64,000 nt of DNA from Mycolicibacterium mageritense (GCF_010727475.1 NZ_AP022567.1:3534001-3598000); one strand, 5' to 3'; counted from the stretch's first letter, positions 9,246 through 17,804 are shown. The notes: generated by a model not told the origin, from the sequence alone. Numbers and translations are program-made.

Positions 9246-10285
9246 GCGCTCAACTCCTCGAGAATGAGTGGGAAGACGTCACGGGCCGAATACCGCCCCA
9301 TGAAGATGTCGAGATGGCCGTAGCCACGGATCTCGTGGATCCGGTGATAACCGCGCCGGTAGGAGTCGAGGTACTCGAACGTGCGGTGTTGGCTGGCAGG
9401 CAGGAAGCAGCGGTTGTGTTCACCCGCGATGAGCGTGAACCGCGCATCGGTCTGGGGCGGTCCTGACATCGGATCGGCGGGCAGCTCGCGGAACTTCCCC
9501 GTCGGCATCAGGCGGCCCCGCCGCACAGATGCGCCCATCTGGTTGAAGAATGTCAGTGGAACGGAACCGAATTCGGCACGCAACCACTCGTGGGTTCTGG
9601 CCGACAGGTTCTCGTGCGCCCACAGCGCGGGCCTGCCGGACCCGTACGTGAAACTGACCATCTTGCAGGATCCGTTGTCGCACTCGCGATGTGTCGCATT
9701 GACCATGGCCACCATCGCGCGTTCGACCCACCGCGACGGCCGGTCGGTGCCCCAGCGGGGGTTCAGGCGGGGAAATATCGGCGTGATCCGCGGGACCACC
9801 TGGGTGATCTTGAACTGCGACCACCGCGGGATGACCGGATGCAGCGACATCGCATTCGACACGATCCGGTCCACCTGCGGCAGCAGGCCCGACACGGCCG
9901 ACAACGCGAAGCTGCTCGAACCCTGGCAGTGGATCAGGGCTTTCACGGTGTCGGCGCCGGTCTTGTCGATGATGCACGCGACTGCGCGCGGATGGTCGAG
10001 CACCGCGGCCTGATCCAGATCCCAGTCGTTGAGCGGCAGGTCGATGCTGGCCCGCCAGTTCTCCAGCCAGACATCCCAGCCGTCGGCCACGAGCGCGTCG
10101 ACGATGTTGACGGATTCGGGGGCACGGAACAGGTTGGCGCGAACCCCGGCGCCGGGCGCCAGGATGACGGGCCCCCGCCACGGTTCCTGCGGGCCCCGGA
10201 CGTGGTGCAGGTTGAGTTCCATGCCGTCGGCTGCTGTGAACGGCACGATCTCGGTGACGAGTTCGGTGGCCTCGGTCGATGTCAT
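9242..10285 (-). CDS. Alpha/beta hydrolase with Cys at the nucleophile elbow
   Basis: This 347-residue alpha/beta-hydrolase-fold protein has an oxyanion region ILAPGAGVRANLFR and the nucleophile elbow ALIHCQGSSSF. The elbow has Cys about 120 where most lipases and esterases have Ser, as in polyhydroxyalkanoate synthases (Gly-x-Cys-x-Gly). A C-terminal GYGHLD segment supplies the likely catalytic His. The start at 10285 forms an ATGA overlap with the upstream gene. Its place next to a sterol-oxidase-like GMC enzyme suggests a lipid, steryl ester or CoA/acyl substrate, which is inference. The substrate and the effect of Cys for Ser are not known. Confidence 0.75.
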   Translation of the reverse strand: MTSTEATELVTEIVPFTAADGMELNLHHVRGPQEPWRGPVILAPGAGVRANLFRAPESVNIVDALVADGWDVWLENWRASIDLPLNDWDLDQAAVLDHPRAVACIIDKTGADTVKALIHCQGSSSFALSAVSGLLPQVDRIVSNAMSLHPVIPRWSQFKITQVVPRITPIFPRLNPRWGTDRPSRWVERAMVAMVNATHRECDNGSCKMVSFTYGSGRPALWAHENLSARTHEWLRAEFGSVPLTFFNQMGASVRRGRLMPTGKFRELPADPMSGPPQTDARFTLIAGEHNRCFLPASQHRTFEYLDSYRRGYHRIHEIRGYGHLDIFMGRYSARDVFPLILEELSA

Positions 10286-10878
10286 AGCGGGGGCTTCCGT
10301 CGGGGACCGCCGTAGGCGGCCAGCAGTCGATTGAGAAAGAACGAGCCGAACTGGGCCACGCCCAGAGGCGAACCGCGAAACGTGGTGAGCTGCCGTGCGA
10401 ACATCAGGGCGTTGAGGCGCAGGATGCCGCGCGCGTGTTCGGTCTCGGGATCGGCGTCGTGGTCGGCGGTGCCGCGGACCAGCCGGGTGTAGAGCGTCGT
10501 GGTGTCCGACCACGGGTCGATGCCCCAGTCGTCGCCGACGTCCTTGTACCCGAGCAGCGTCATCTCTCCCGCCGAGGTGGAGAACGGCAGCCGGTAGCGC
10601 ATGAGGTAGCGGCCCTCGGCCGGGGCCGGCGCGAACAGGTCGAAAGTGCCGTCGTGTACCGGCATGCCGACCGGGCTGAACTCCTTGCAACGCACCTCGC
10701 CGATCGCCTGCATGCGGTGGTCTGGGTCGGACCGCACTCTGTCGAGGTCGTCGGTGCCGATGGTCAACCGGAACGACAGCCGGTTCCAATCACGTTGCCC
10801 CACCACATAACCGGCGTCATAGGCCGGCGAGTTCACGGTGTAGAACCCGGCCATCGATTCGGTGAATTTGACTTTCAT
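10282..10878 (-). CDS. Conserved-looking protein of unknown function (198 aa)
   Basis: I do not recognise a family. The protein begins MKVKFTESMAGFYTVNSPAYDAG and contains alternating beta-like segments such as RLSFRLTIGTDDLDRV, GTFDLFAPAP and YRLPFSTSAGEMTLLGYKDV. It ends in a basic helix (SFFLNRLLAAYGGPRRKPP). No signal or membrane segment is seen. Its start overlaps the GMC stop and its stop overlaps the hydrolase start, each by 4 nt. It therefore sits obligately between a GMC oxidoreductase and an alpha/beta hydrolase and probably works on the same substrate or as a lipid-binding partner. A longer reading up to 11424 is antisense noise within the GMC gene. Confidence 0.65.
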   Translation of the reverse strand: MKVKFTESMAGFYTVNSPAYDAGYVVGQRDWNRLSFRLTIGTDDLDRVRSDPDHRMQAIGEVRCKEFSPVGMPVHDGTFDLFAPAPAEGRYLMRYRLPFSTSAGEMTLLGYKDVGDDWGIDPWSDTTTLYTRLVRGTADHDADPETEHARGILRLNALMFARQLTTFRGSPLGVAQFGSFFLNRLLAAYGGPRRKPPL

Positions 10879-12629
10879 GACGCTCCCGCGAGTTCCGAGT
10901 CCTCGTCGTCGTGGTACGTCGACGGGGATTCTTCGAGCATGTCCAGTGCGACGCGCCGGGCGAACGCCGCGATGGTCAGCGACGGGTTGGCGCCGACCGG
11001 CCCGGGGAACACCGACCCGTCGCAGACCCGCAATCCCGGGACACCGTGGACCCGGCCGTGGCTGTCGACGACGCCGGTGGCCCTGGTGGTGTCGGCCGGG
11101 CAGCCGCCGAGCGGGTGCACGGTGATGACCCTGCGCTGCAGCAGATAGCTCGGGTTGACCACGAAATCGCCGTCGAGCAGTTCGGCGATCTTGCCCATCC
11201 GGTGCACCATGGTGTCGAAGTAGTTCATCGACGTACGGGTGGTCCAGGTGCTGTCGAGAATCTCTTCGGGGGTGTCCCCGTTGCGCAGGTACAGCGTGCC
11301 GTCGGGGATGTCGCGGCCCATGCCGAGCACCGGAAGGCTCTGCGCGGTAAGCCTTCCCGGGCCGAGCACCGACGCGATGTCGGCAGACAGCGAGGTGCGC
11401 CACCGTCCCGTCCACCGCGACCACATCCTCTTGGCGACCAGACCGGACAGCCGGCCGAGCTGCCGGCCCGCCTGCGAGGTTTCCACGAGCCAGGCAGCGA
11501 AGGCCGGATAGCCGGCGTCCTCGATGTACATGCCGAAGTCCTCGGCCGCTCCGGTATCGATCCGGTCGGGGAAGCGCGCGTAGGACGTGATGACCGGACC
11601 GTTTGTGCCGTCGAGCTTTTCGCGCGAATTGAAGATGAAACCGAGCAGGTCGCCGTTGCCGCAGAACCGGGTTCCCAGGGCCGGGTTGTCCAAACCCAGC
11701 CGTTCCCGGTTCTTCAACAGCAGATAGGTGCTGCCGAACGTCCCTGCCGAAACCACGACGCGGCGCGCGGTGATCGTGTGGATCGGCAGCGCGCGGGTGT
11801 CGGTGGGGCTGCCTTCGTTCTCCGGACGGTGCACCACGACCTCGACGTCGAACCGTCCGTCGTCGCGGCGCGTGATCGTGCGTACCTCGGTCCGCTCATG
11901 CAGGGACGCGCCGTGGTGGCTGGCCGCGGACAGGTAGGTATGGTCGAGGCTGTTCTTGGCGCCGTCGTTGCAGCCGACGTCGCACTCGCCGAGCATTCGG
12001 CACGTTCGGCGGGGTGCCCCGAACAGGTTCGGGTAGCCGGCATCCGGCAGCGGTGCCCCGATCGCCGGCTCGCCCTGCGCGTCACGGAACCGGACGGCCA
12101 GTGGGGCGAACGTGGTGTGAGCGCCGTCCAACCGCGTTGCGGCCGCCTGGAACGCGGCGGTCTTGGGCAGGTTGAACTGTGGGTGATGCGCGGGCAGTCG
12201 TTGCACGTCGAGGAACCGCTCGACCGCGTCGTAGTGCGGTTCGAGGTCGCCGTAGCCGAAGGACCACTCTTCTGTGATGCCTGGCCGATACGGGTGGTGT
12301 TGCCGGAACCACGACTCGTCCTTGCGCAACATCACGTTGGCATAGATCAAGGAGCCGCCGCCGACTCCACTCGACACCACCGAGTCCAGGCCGTCGAACG
12401 ACCAGACGTTGAACATGCCGTGCAACCCCGCCGACGGATCCCAGAAATTCGTGCCGACACCCGCAGGCGTGCGCGGGAACGAACCCGGCGGGTAACCCTT
12501 GCCGCGTTCGACCAGACAGACCTCGACACCTGCCTCGGCGAGCGTCTCGGCCACCACGGATCCACCGAAACCCGAACCGATCACGAGGACGTCGGTGGTC
12601 TGCGGGACGTCACCGATGCGCAGACTCAT
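10875..12629 (-). CDS. GMC-type FAD oxidoreductase, cholesterol-oxidase-like
   Basis: This 584-residue flavoenzyme has a Rossmann FAD motif DVLVIGSGFGGSVVAETL near the N-terminus and the GMC signature SSGVGGGSLIYANVMLR. The C-terminal GMC block is HPLGGCPADTTRATGVVD and VFPGPVGANPSLTIAAFARR. Bacterial sterol and alcohol oxidases share this layout. No twin-arginine or other signal peptide is visible, so a cytoplasmic dehydrogenase or oxidase is likely. I chose ATG 12629, just before the FAD motif; an in-frame ATG at 12686 is possible. It is the first gene of the operon that runs to the CHAT gene, and a candidate LuxR-type operator lies 110 nt upstream. The substrate, probably a sterol or long alcohol, is inferred. 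Confidence 0.8.
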   Translation of the reverse strand: MSLRIGDVPQTTDVLVIGSGFGGSVVAETLAEAGVEVCLVERGKGYPPGSFPRTPAGVGTNFWDPSAGLHGMFNVWSFDGLDSVVSSGVGGGSLIYANVMLRKDESWFRQHHPYRPGITEEWSFGYGDLEPHYDAVERFLDVQRLPAHHPQFNLPKTAAFQAAATRLDGAHTTFAPLAVRFRDAQGEPAIGAPLPDAGYPNLFGAPRRTCRMLGECDVGCNDGAKNSLDHTYLSAASHHGASLHERTEVRTITRRDDGRFDVEVVVHRPENEGSPTDTRALPIHTITARRVVVSAGTFGSTYLLLKNRERLGLDNPALGTRFCGNGDLLGFIFNSREKLDGTNGPVITSYARFPDRIDTGAAEDFGMYIEDAGYPAFAAWLVETSQAGRQLGRLSGLVAKRMWSRWTGRWRTSLSADIASVLGPGRLTAQSLPVLGMGRDIPDGTLYLRNGDTPEEILDSTWTTRTSMNYFDTMVHRMGKIAELLDGDFVVNPSYLLQRRVITVHPLGGCPADTTRATGVVDSHGRVHGVPGLRVCDGSVFPGPVGANPSLTIAAFARRVALDMLEESPSTYHDDEDSELAGAS

Positions 12630-12738
12630 GGCAGGCCCCGCTCGGCGGAATGGACATGCGTGGGCGAGCTCATCTTCATCTGGCATCCTCCGACGTCAAC
12701 GACCGTGGAGAAACCATAGGGCGATGGCGAGATCGCCA

Positions 12739-12758
12739 CACGAGTACTCGACTACTCG
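12739..12758. promoter_or_regulatory. Second copy of the LuxR-region palindrome
   Basis: The core is CGAGTACT-CG-ACTACTCG. Its right half is the exact reverse complement of the left half of the copy at 2861-2880, giving a consensus CGAGTAGT-N2-ACTACTCG. It lies in the 137-nt gap upstream of the GMC-to-CHAT operon, where a promoter is expected. It could also affect read-through from the ChoD-like gene ending at 12767. Confidence 0.5.
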
Positions 12759-12766
12759 ACCCTCGC

Positions 12767-14476
12767 TCAGGTCAGCGGCGCGGCTGTCAGTCGCAGGGCG
12801 GCAGGTGCAGTCGCGGGCACGGCGGGATGAGCGGGTGCCACCGCGGGGATCCGCTGATAGGCCTCGCCCAGCGCGGGCCGTGGGTCGACCTCGCCGCGGT
12901 TGGGCCAGAACGACGCGGCGCGTTCGGCTTGCGCGGTGATGGTCAGCGACGGATTCACCCCGATGTTGGCCGAGATCGCCGAGCCGTCGAAGACGTGCAG
13001 GCCGGGGTGACCGAACACCCGGTGGTACGGATCGATGACACCGCGGGCAGCCGAATCGCCGATCACGCAGCCACCGAGGAAGTGCGCGGTCATCGGGATG
13101 TCGAGGATCTCGCCGATGCTGCTGTACGGCGCACCGTCGATCTCATCGGCCAGGCGTCGCGCGGTTTCGTTGGCCGCGGGGATCCAGGTCGGGTTCGGCA
13201 CGCCGTGGCCCTGGCGCGAGGACACCCGCACGCGGCCGAAGCGGGTCCGTCTCGGGAACAGGGTCAGCGAGTTGTCCTCGGTCTGCATCACCAGCGCGAT
13301 GACCGTGCGCTGCGACCAGTCCCGCAGGCCCGCATACAACGACGCGGCATGAGCGGGGTGGCGCAGCAGCTGACCGAGCCATTTGAGCCAGCGCGGGATC
13401 CGGCCGCCGCCGTCGGTCATCACGGTGGTCAGCAGCGCCATTGCGTTGGAACCCTTGCCGTAGCGCACCGGTTCGATATGGGTCTTGTCGTCCGGGTGGA
13501 TCGACGACGTGATCGCGACGCCCTGCTGAAACTCGGCTCCGTCGCGCTTGCCGAGCTTGGTGCTGGCGGTGCAGATCGCCTCGGAGTTGGTGCGGGTCAG
13601 CTCACCGAGGCGATCCGACAGCTGCGGCAGGGTGCGCCCGGCTTTCATGCGGTGCAGCAGCTGCTGCGTGCCCCACGTGCCCGCGGCGAATATGACGTGC
13701 TCCGCGGTGAACGTGCGGGCCGTGCGCGTGGGGCGCCAGGATCCGGTCCGCACGGTGTCGATCGCATAGCCGGTCGCCAGCGGCCGCACCGACGTGACGG
13801 TGGTCAGGGCGTGCACCTGCGCACCCGCCCGTTCGGCAAGGTACAGGTAGTTCTTCAGCAGCGTGTTCTTGGCATTGTGCCGGCATCCGGTCATGCACTC
13901 GCCACATTGCAGGCAGCCGCGGCGGGCCGGACCCGCGCCGCCGAAGAACGGGTCGGGAACCTCGACGCCGGGTGCGCCGAAGTACACGCCGACCGGTGTC
14001 ATGCCGAACGTGTCGGCCACGCCCATCTGGGCGGCGACCTTGAGCAGCACCCGATCCGACGGGGTCATGGTCGGATTGGTCACCACACCGAGCATGCGTT
14101 TGGCCTGGCGGTAGTACGGGGCGAGTTCGGATTTCCAGTCGGTGATGCCTGCCCAGTGCGGATCCTGATAGAACGCATCCGATTTCGGTTCGTAGAGGGT
14201 GTTGGCGTAGACCAGGGATCCGCCGCCCACGCCGGCCCCGGCGAGCACCACGACGTCTGGCAGGACGTGGATTCGTTGAATGCCGGTGCAGCCCAGCCGC
14301 GGTGCCCAGAACGCCTTGCGGACCTGCCAGTTGGTGTCGGCGAAGTCGGCGTCCTCGAAGCGGCGCCCGGCTTCCAGGACGCCCACGCGGTACCCCTTCT
14401 CGGTCAACCGCAGTGCCGCGACCGAACCGCCGAAGCCCGAGCCGATCACCACGACGTCGTAGTCGAAGTCAGCCAT
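12767..14476 (-). CDS. ChoD-like GMC oxidoreductase
   Basis: This 569-residue flavoprotein closely resembles mycobacterial ChoD (Rv3409c type): DYDVVVIGSGFGGSVAALRL, then EKGYRVGVLEAGRRF, APRLGCTGIQRIH, LAGAGVGGGSLVYANTLY and FLGGCVIGDSAARGVIDPYH. A four-cysteine cluster CLQCGECMTGC at about residues 188-198 is unusual for a GMC enzyme and has ferredoxin-like spacing. No export signal is visible. The family was named for cholesterol oxidase activity, but its in vivo role is disputed. Being in an operon with a P450 and a Rieske system, this is probably a paralogue acting on an oxidised sterol or terpenoid; that is inference. Its start overlaps the stop of an 18-codon ORF by 8 nt. Confidence 0.8.
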   Translation of the reverse strand: MADFDYDVVVIGSGFGGSVAALRLTEKGYRVGVLEAGRRFEDADFADTNWQVRKAFWAPRLGCTGIQRIHVLPDVVVLAGAGVGGGSLVYANTLYEPKSDAFYQDPHWAGITDWKSELAPYYRQAKRMLGVVTNPTMTPSDRVLLKVAAQMGVADTFGMTPVGVYFGAPGVEVPDPFFGGAGPARRGCLQCGECMTGCRHNAKNTLLKNYLYLAERAGAQVHALTTVTSVRPLATGYAIDTVRTGSWRPTRTARTFTAEHVIFAAGTWGTQQLLHRMKAGRTLPQLSDRLGELTRTNSEAICTASTKLGKRDGAEFQQGVAITSSIHPDDKTHIEPVRYGKGSNAMALLTTVMTDGGGRIPRWLKWLGQLLRHPAHAASLYAGLRDWSQRTVIALVMQTEDNSLTLFPRRTRFGRVRVSSRQGHGVPNPTWIPAANETARRLADEIDGAPYSSIGEILDIPMTAHFLGGCVIGDSAARGVIDPYHRVFGHPGLHVFDGSAISANIGVNPSLTITAQAERAASFWPNRGEVDPRPALGEAYQRIPAVAPAHPAVPATAPAALRLTAAPLT

Positions 14477-14525
14477 GCGCCCAGCCCAGCACCGGGAAGC
14501 TGATCATGAGTTCCTCGATGGTCAT
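14469..14525 (-). CDS. 18-codon bridging ORF between Rieske and ChoD-like genes
   Basis: The frame reads MTIEELMISFPVLGWAHG. Its ATG overlaps the Rieske gene stop (ATGA) and its TGA lies 8 nt inside the ChoD-like start region (ATGGCTGA). It resembles the 22-codon bridge at 9177-9245 in a neighbouring operon. It is probably a coupling device; whether the peptide accumulates is unknown. Confidence 0.4.
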   Translation of the reverse strand: MTIEELMISFPVLGWAHG

Positions 14526-15574
14526 ATCGCGGTCCACTCTCGGGTGAGCCGGCCGGATTCCTCGTCGACCATGTCGAGAGCGATACGACGGGCCCGCACC
14601 GCGGCCCGATCGGCCTTGACGTTGAATTCCCGCCTGGGGAGGGCATCTTCGTCGCGCCGGCGCTGCACGGTCTCCAACGCCACGGCGTCGCGCTCGGCCC
14701 ACTCGTGGAACATCGTGGCCAGGAATTTGCCGACCGCGTCGTCGTCGATCGCGTAGTCGCGGGCCATCTGCAGGAAAATGTGTGTGACGCCGGGAGATTC
14801 CGGGGTGAACCCCTGCACCCGCAACAGCTGGCGGGGCGCGGCGTCGGCCGGCTCGATCACGTAGCGCTGCACGTGCAACGCGGGGGAGACGAAGATGCCT
14901 TCCTCGCGCCGGATCCCGCTCGTGTCGGCGGGCAGCCCCGTGGCCTGGGTCTCCCACGGCGCCAGCCTGCTGGGCGGGGTGGTGCGGAAGTAGGCGACCG
15001 AGCGTTCCGATACCTCGACCTCTTCGAGCGGGGGCAGCACCTCGATGTCGGGCGGCACCATCTCGGGGTGCAGCGTGAAGACGTTGGTCAGGTCGAGGTA
15101 ATGCTCATGCAGCAGAAGGTAGTTCGCTTCGATGCCCAGCACTTCGAGACTGCTCGCCCAGTTCGAGCCGTCGGCGAGCCACGGTACCCGCGGTGGGGTG
15201 CGCAGCGCGGCCGCACCCGGATCGCCCAGCCAGATCCAGATGAACGGCCCTAGTTCGACGACTGGGTAGGTGCGGATCCGCACGCCGCGCGGCACGTTGT
15301 CCTGCGACGGCACGTCGACGAGATCTCCCGCCGGATCGTAGGCGAAGCCGTGGTAACCACACCGCACCAGATCGCCGTCGCGGCGGCCGTCCGACAGCGG
15401 ATGGGGCCGGTGCGCGCAGCGGTCCTCCATCGCGACCACGGAGCCGTCGCCGCGGCGGTAGAGCATCACCGGGATGTCGAGCAGGCGGCGGGCGAACAGC
15501 TCGGGCCCGACCTCGTCGCGCAGGGCAGCGACGTACCAGCAGTTGAACGGATAGTTGATGCGCGGGTTTCTCAT
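14522..15574 (-). CDS. Rieske non-haem iron oxygenase (VanA-like)
   Basis: This 350-residue oxygenase has an N-terminal Rieske domain with CAHRPHPL and CGYHGFAYD supplying the two Cys and two His ligands at about residues 46-68. A C-terminal catalytic domain carries HEHYLDLTNVFTLHPEM as the likely mononuclear iron site. The length fits vanillate demethylase-type oxygenases and bacterial O- or N-demethylases and hydroxylases. The start at 15574 makes an ATGA overlap with the reductase gene stop. The adjacent flavin/2Fe-2S reductase is its probable electron donor. The substrate is unknown; the GMC and P450 neighbours suggest a sterol, terpenoid or aromatic ether. Confidence 0.85.
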   Translation of the reverse strand: MRNPRINYPFNCWYVAALRDEVGPELFARRLLDIPVMLYRRGDGSVVAMEDRCAHRPHPLSDGRRDGDLVRCGYHGFAYDPAGDLVDVPSQDNVPRGVRIRTYPVVELGPFIWIWLGDPGAAALRTPPRVPWLADGSNWASSLEVLGIEANYLLLHEHYLDLTNVFTLHPEMVPPDIEVLPPLEEVEVSERSVAYFRTTPPSRLAPWETQATGLPADTSGIRREEGIFVSPALHVQRYVIEPADAAPRQLLRVQGFTPESPGVTHIFLQMARDYAIDDDAVGKFLATMFHEWAERDAVALETVQRRRDEDALPRREFNVKADRAAVRARRIALDMVDEESGRLTREWTAI

Positions 15575-16542
15575 AAGTCGAGCACCAATCTTTGTGAGCG
15601 GGAGCGTGATACGCAGATCATGATGGACTGGCCGGCTTCCTTCTCGGCGTCGTTGAGCACCGAGTCCCGGTGGTCTGGCTCGCCCTCGAGGACGTCGCAT
15701 TCACACGTGCCGCACACACCCTCCATGCATGAACCGAGCACATCGAGGCCGGCGTCCTCGGCCACCTCGTAGATCGTCTTGCCCAGTGGCACAGTCAGAG
15801 TGAGGCCCGACCGTTGGCACTCCACCTCGAACGAGTCCAGGGTGTCCGGGGTGTCCTCGACGGTCTTGGCGGAGAAGCGTTCGACGTGCAGGCTGTCGGC
15901 GGGCCAGTGCCCGCACCCGTCCTCGGTCGCGGTGAGCAGCCCTTCCGGACCGCAGCAGTACACCAGGGTGTCCGGGTGGGATTCGGCCAGAACGGTTTCC
16001 AGCGTGGTCCGGAACGTGGCGCCCTCATCGCGGGCGCACACCGTGACGCGGTCACCGTAGTGGGAGAGCTGGTCGAGGTAGGCCATCGAGGACCGCGTGC
16101 GGCCCCCGTAGAGCAGGTGCCAGTCCGCACCGGTGGCCTCGGCGGCCGCGATCATCGGCAGCATGGGCGTGATGCCGATGCCGCCTGCGATGAACTGGTA
16201 GCGCGGCGCGTGCACGAGCGCAAAGTGGTTGCGTGGTCCGCGAACCCGCACCGTGGCGCCCTCGTGCAGCTTGTTGTGCACGAACTCCGATCCGCCGCGG
16301 CTCGCGGGATCCAGCAGCACACCGACCTTCCATTCGGCGCGGTTGGTGGTGTCGCCGCACAGCGAGTACTGGCGGACCAGCTCCGGAGTCATCACCAGGT
16401 CGATGTGGGCGCCGGGCGTCCATTCGGGCAGGTCGGCCCCGGACGGGTCGGCCAGGGTCAGTGTCACCACGCCGTCGGCGGAATCTTCGCGGCCGGTGAC
16501 CAGCAGGTCGAGTTCGACTTCACGGTAGGCGGGCCTGGTCAT
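15571..16542 (-). CDS. Phthalate-dioxygenase-reductase-type flavin/2Fe-2S reductase
   Basis: This 323-residue protein has an N-terminal ferredoxin-reductase flavin domain (RQYSLCGDTTNRAEWKVGVL) and a nucleotide-binding domain (FIAGGIGITPMLPMI, YCCGPEGLL). A C-terminal plant-type 2Fe-2S ferredoxin has ligands in CMEGVCGTCECDVL plus a distal Cys in ICVSRS. This is the VanB/PDR order, passing electrons from NAD(P)H to a Rieske oxygenase. It is encoded directly upstream of the Rieske gene with a 4-nt overlap and downstream of the P450 with another. It could serve both, though the Rieske oxygenase is the canonical partner. Confidence 0.88.
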   Translation of the reverse strand: MTRPAYREVELDLLVTGREDSADGVVTLTLADPSGADLPEWTPGAHIDLVMTPELVRQYSLCGDTTNRAEWKVGVLLDPASRGGSEFVHNKLHEGATVRVRGPRNHFALVHAPRYQFIAGGIGITPMLPMIAAAEATGADWHLLYGGRTRSSMAYLDQLSHYGDRVTVCARDEGATFRTTLETVLAESHPDTLVYCCGPEGLLTATEDGCGHWPADSLHVERFSAKTVEDTPDTLDSFEVECQRSGLTLTVPLGKTIYEVAEDAGLDVLGSCMEGVCGTCECDVLEGEPDHRDSVLNDAEKEAGQSIMICVSRSRSQRLVLDL

Positions 16543-17777
16543 GACGTCCGCCGGACCGGGATGGACTTGTACTGGTTGAGGAACAGCGCCTGCACGCGGG
16601 TCGGTTCGCCGTCGAGCGCAAGATCGGGGAACCGTCGCAGCGTCTCCTGGATCCACAGTTTGAGCTCGAGGCGGGCCAGGTTGGCGCCGAGGCAGAAGTG
16701 CCTGCCGCGGCCGCCGAAGGCCTGATGCCGGTCGGCGAGTCCTTCGCGGGTGATGTCGAACTTGTTCGGGTTGTCGAACGCGGTCTCGTCGCGGTTGGAC
16801 GCGATGTACCACAGCAGCAGCCGGTCGTTCTCCTTGATGGTCGTGCCGTGCAGTTCGAAGTCCTTGGTGGCGGCGCGGGCCATGAATGCGAACGCCGGGA
16901 AGCAGCGCAGCCCTTCCTCGACGGTCGCGTCGATCAGTTCCGGGTTCTCCCTCAGCAGCGCGAGCTGGTCGGGGTTCTGCATGAGCGCGAGCATGGTCGC
17001 GCTGTAGGTGGCACGCGTCGAGTCGTTGCCTGCGGTCATCAGCAGCGCGAAGAACGTGGCCATCTCGAGTTCGGTCAGCTTCTCCCCGTCGACCTCGGCG
17101 TTCATCACCGCGGTGATCAGGTCGTCGCGCGGCGCGTCCTTGCGCAGCTCCATCTGCTCGTTGAGATAGGCGATGATCTCCAGCACGATCGCGCCTGCGT
17201 CATCCCATTGCGCCCGGATCTCGGGGTCTTCGAACGCGCTGAACACGTTGGTCCAGTGCACCAGCCGCTCGTCGTCCTCGGGTGGCGTGCCGAGCATCGA
17301 GCCGATCACCCGGGCCGGGACAGGCCGCGCGACGTCGGCGACCAGATCGAACCGGTCCCGGTCGGCGACGCTGTCGAGCACCTCGCCGATGATCTGCTTG
17401 ATGGCCTCCTCGTGTGCCGCGACGCGTTCGGGCGTGAAGGCCTTGATGACCAGGGCCTTGAGCCGGTCGTGGCGGGGCGGGTCCATCGAGATCAGCTGGA
17501 GGCGCTGGACGTCGAGCGGGACTCCGATGTCGTCGACGTTGAAGATGCCGCGTCGTTCGGACGAGAACGTGCGGTGGTCGCGGCTGACCGCGCGGACATC
17601 GTCGTACCGCGTGATCGACCAGAAGCCGCCTTCGCCCGGCGCGGTGTGCTGCGGGCTGTAGTGCACCGGGGCTTCGCGCTGCATCCGGGCGAACAGCTCA
17701 TACGGCGGGCCTGCCGCCCAGATGGCCGGGTCGGCCAGGTCGATGCTGTCGAGGTCGGTGGCGCTCACGGTGCTCAT
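16539..17777 (-). CDS. Cytochrome P450 monooxygenase
   Basis: This 412-residue soluble bacterial P450 has the I-helix oxygen motif LLMTAGNDSTR, the K-helix EEGLR and the haem loop FGGRGRHFCLGANLAR with ligand Cys about 362. Its organisation resembles mycobacterial CYP125/CYP124-like enzymes, but it is not the CYP125 of this window (44318-45574). I would not assign a CYP number. GAAGGAGAG lies just upstream of the start, a strong ribosome site. It forms an operon with a small upstream membrane protein and a downstream reductase, Rieske oxygenase and GMC dehydrogenase, consistent with stepwise oxidation of a hydrophobic substrate. Substrate unknown. Confidence 0.88.
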   Translation of the reverse strand: MSTVSATDLDSIDLADPAIWAAGPPYELFARMQREAPVHYSPQHTAPGEGGFWSITRYDDVRAVSRDHRTFSSERRGIFNVDDIGVPLDVQRLQLISMDPPRHDRLKALVIKAFTPERVAAHEEAIKQIIGEVLDSVADRDRFDLVADVARPVPARVIGSMLGTPPEDDERLVHWTNVFSAFEDPEIRAQWDDAGAIVLEIIAYLNEQMELRKDAPRDDLITAVMNAEVDGEKLTELEMATFFALLMTAGNDSTRATYSATMLALMQNPDQLALLRENPELIDATVEEGLRCFPAFAFMARAATKDFELHGTTIKENDRLLLWYIASNRDETAFDNPNKFDITREGLADRHQAFGGRGRHFCLGANLARLELKLWIQETLRRFPDLALDGEPTRVQALFLNQYKSIPVRRTS

Positions 17778-17804
17778 GGCGGCTCTCCTTCGCTTGGGTG
17801 CTGA

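Noticed and set aside
10911..14503. Two plus-strand frames of about 600 codons opposite the GMC genes
   Set aside because: No recognisable domains and biased composition; the minus strand carries intact FAD and GMC motifs.
16539..17777. P450 as another CYP125
   Set aside because: The true CYP125 is at 44318-45574 by synteny; this one only shares family motifs.
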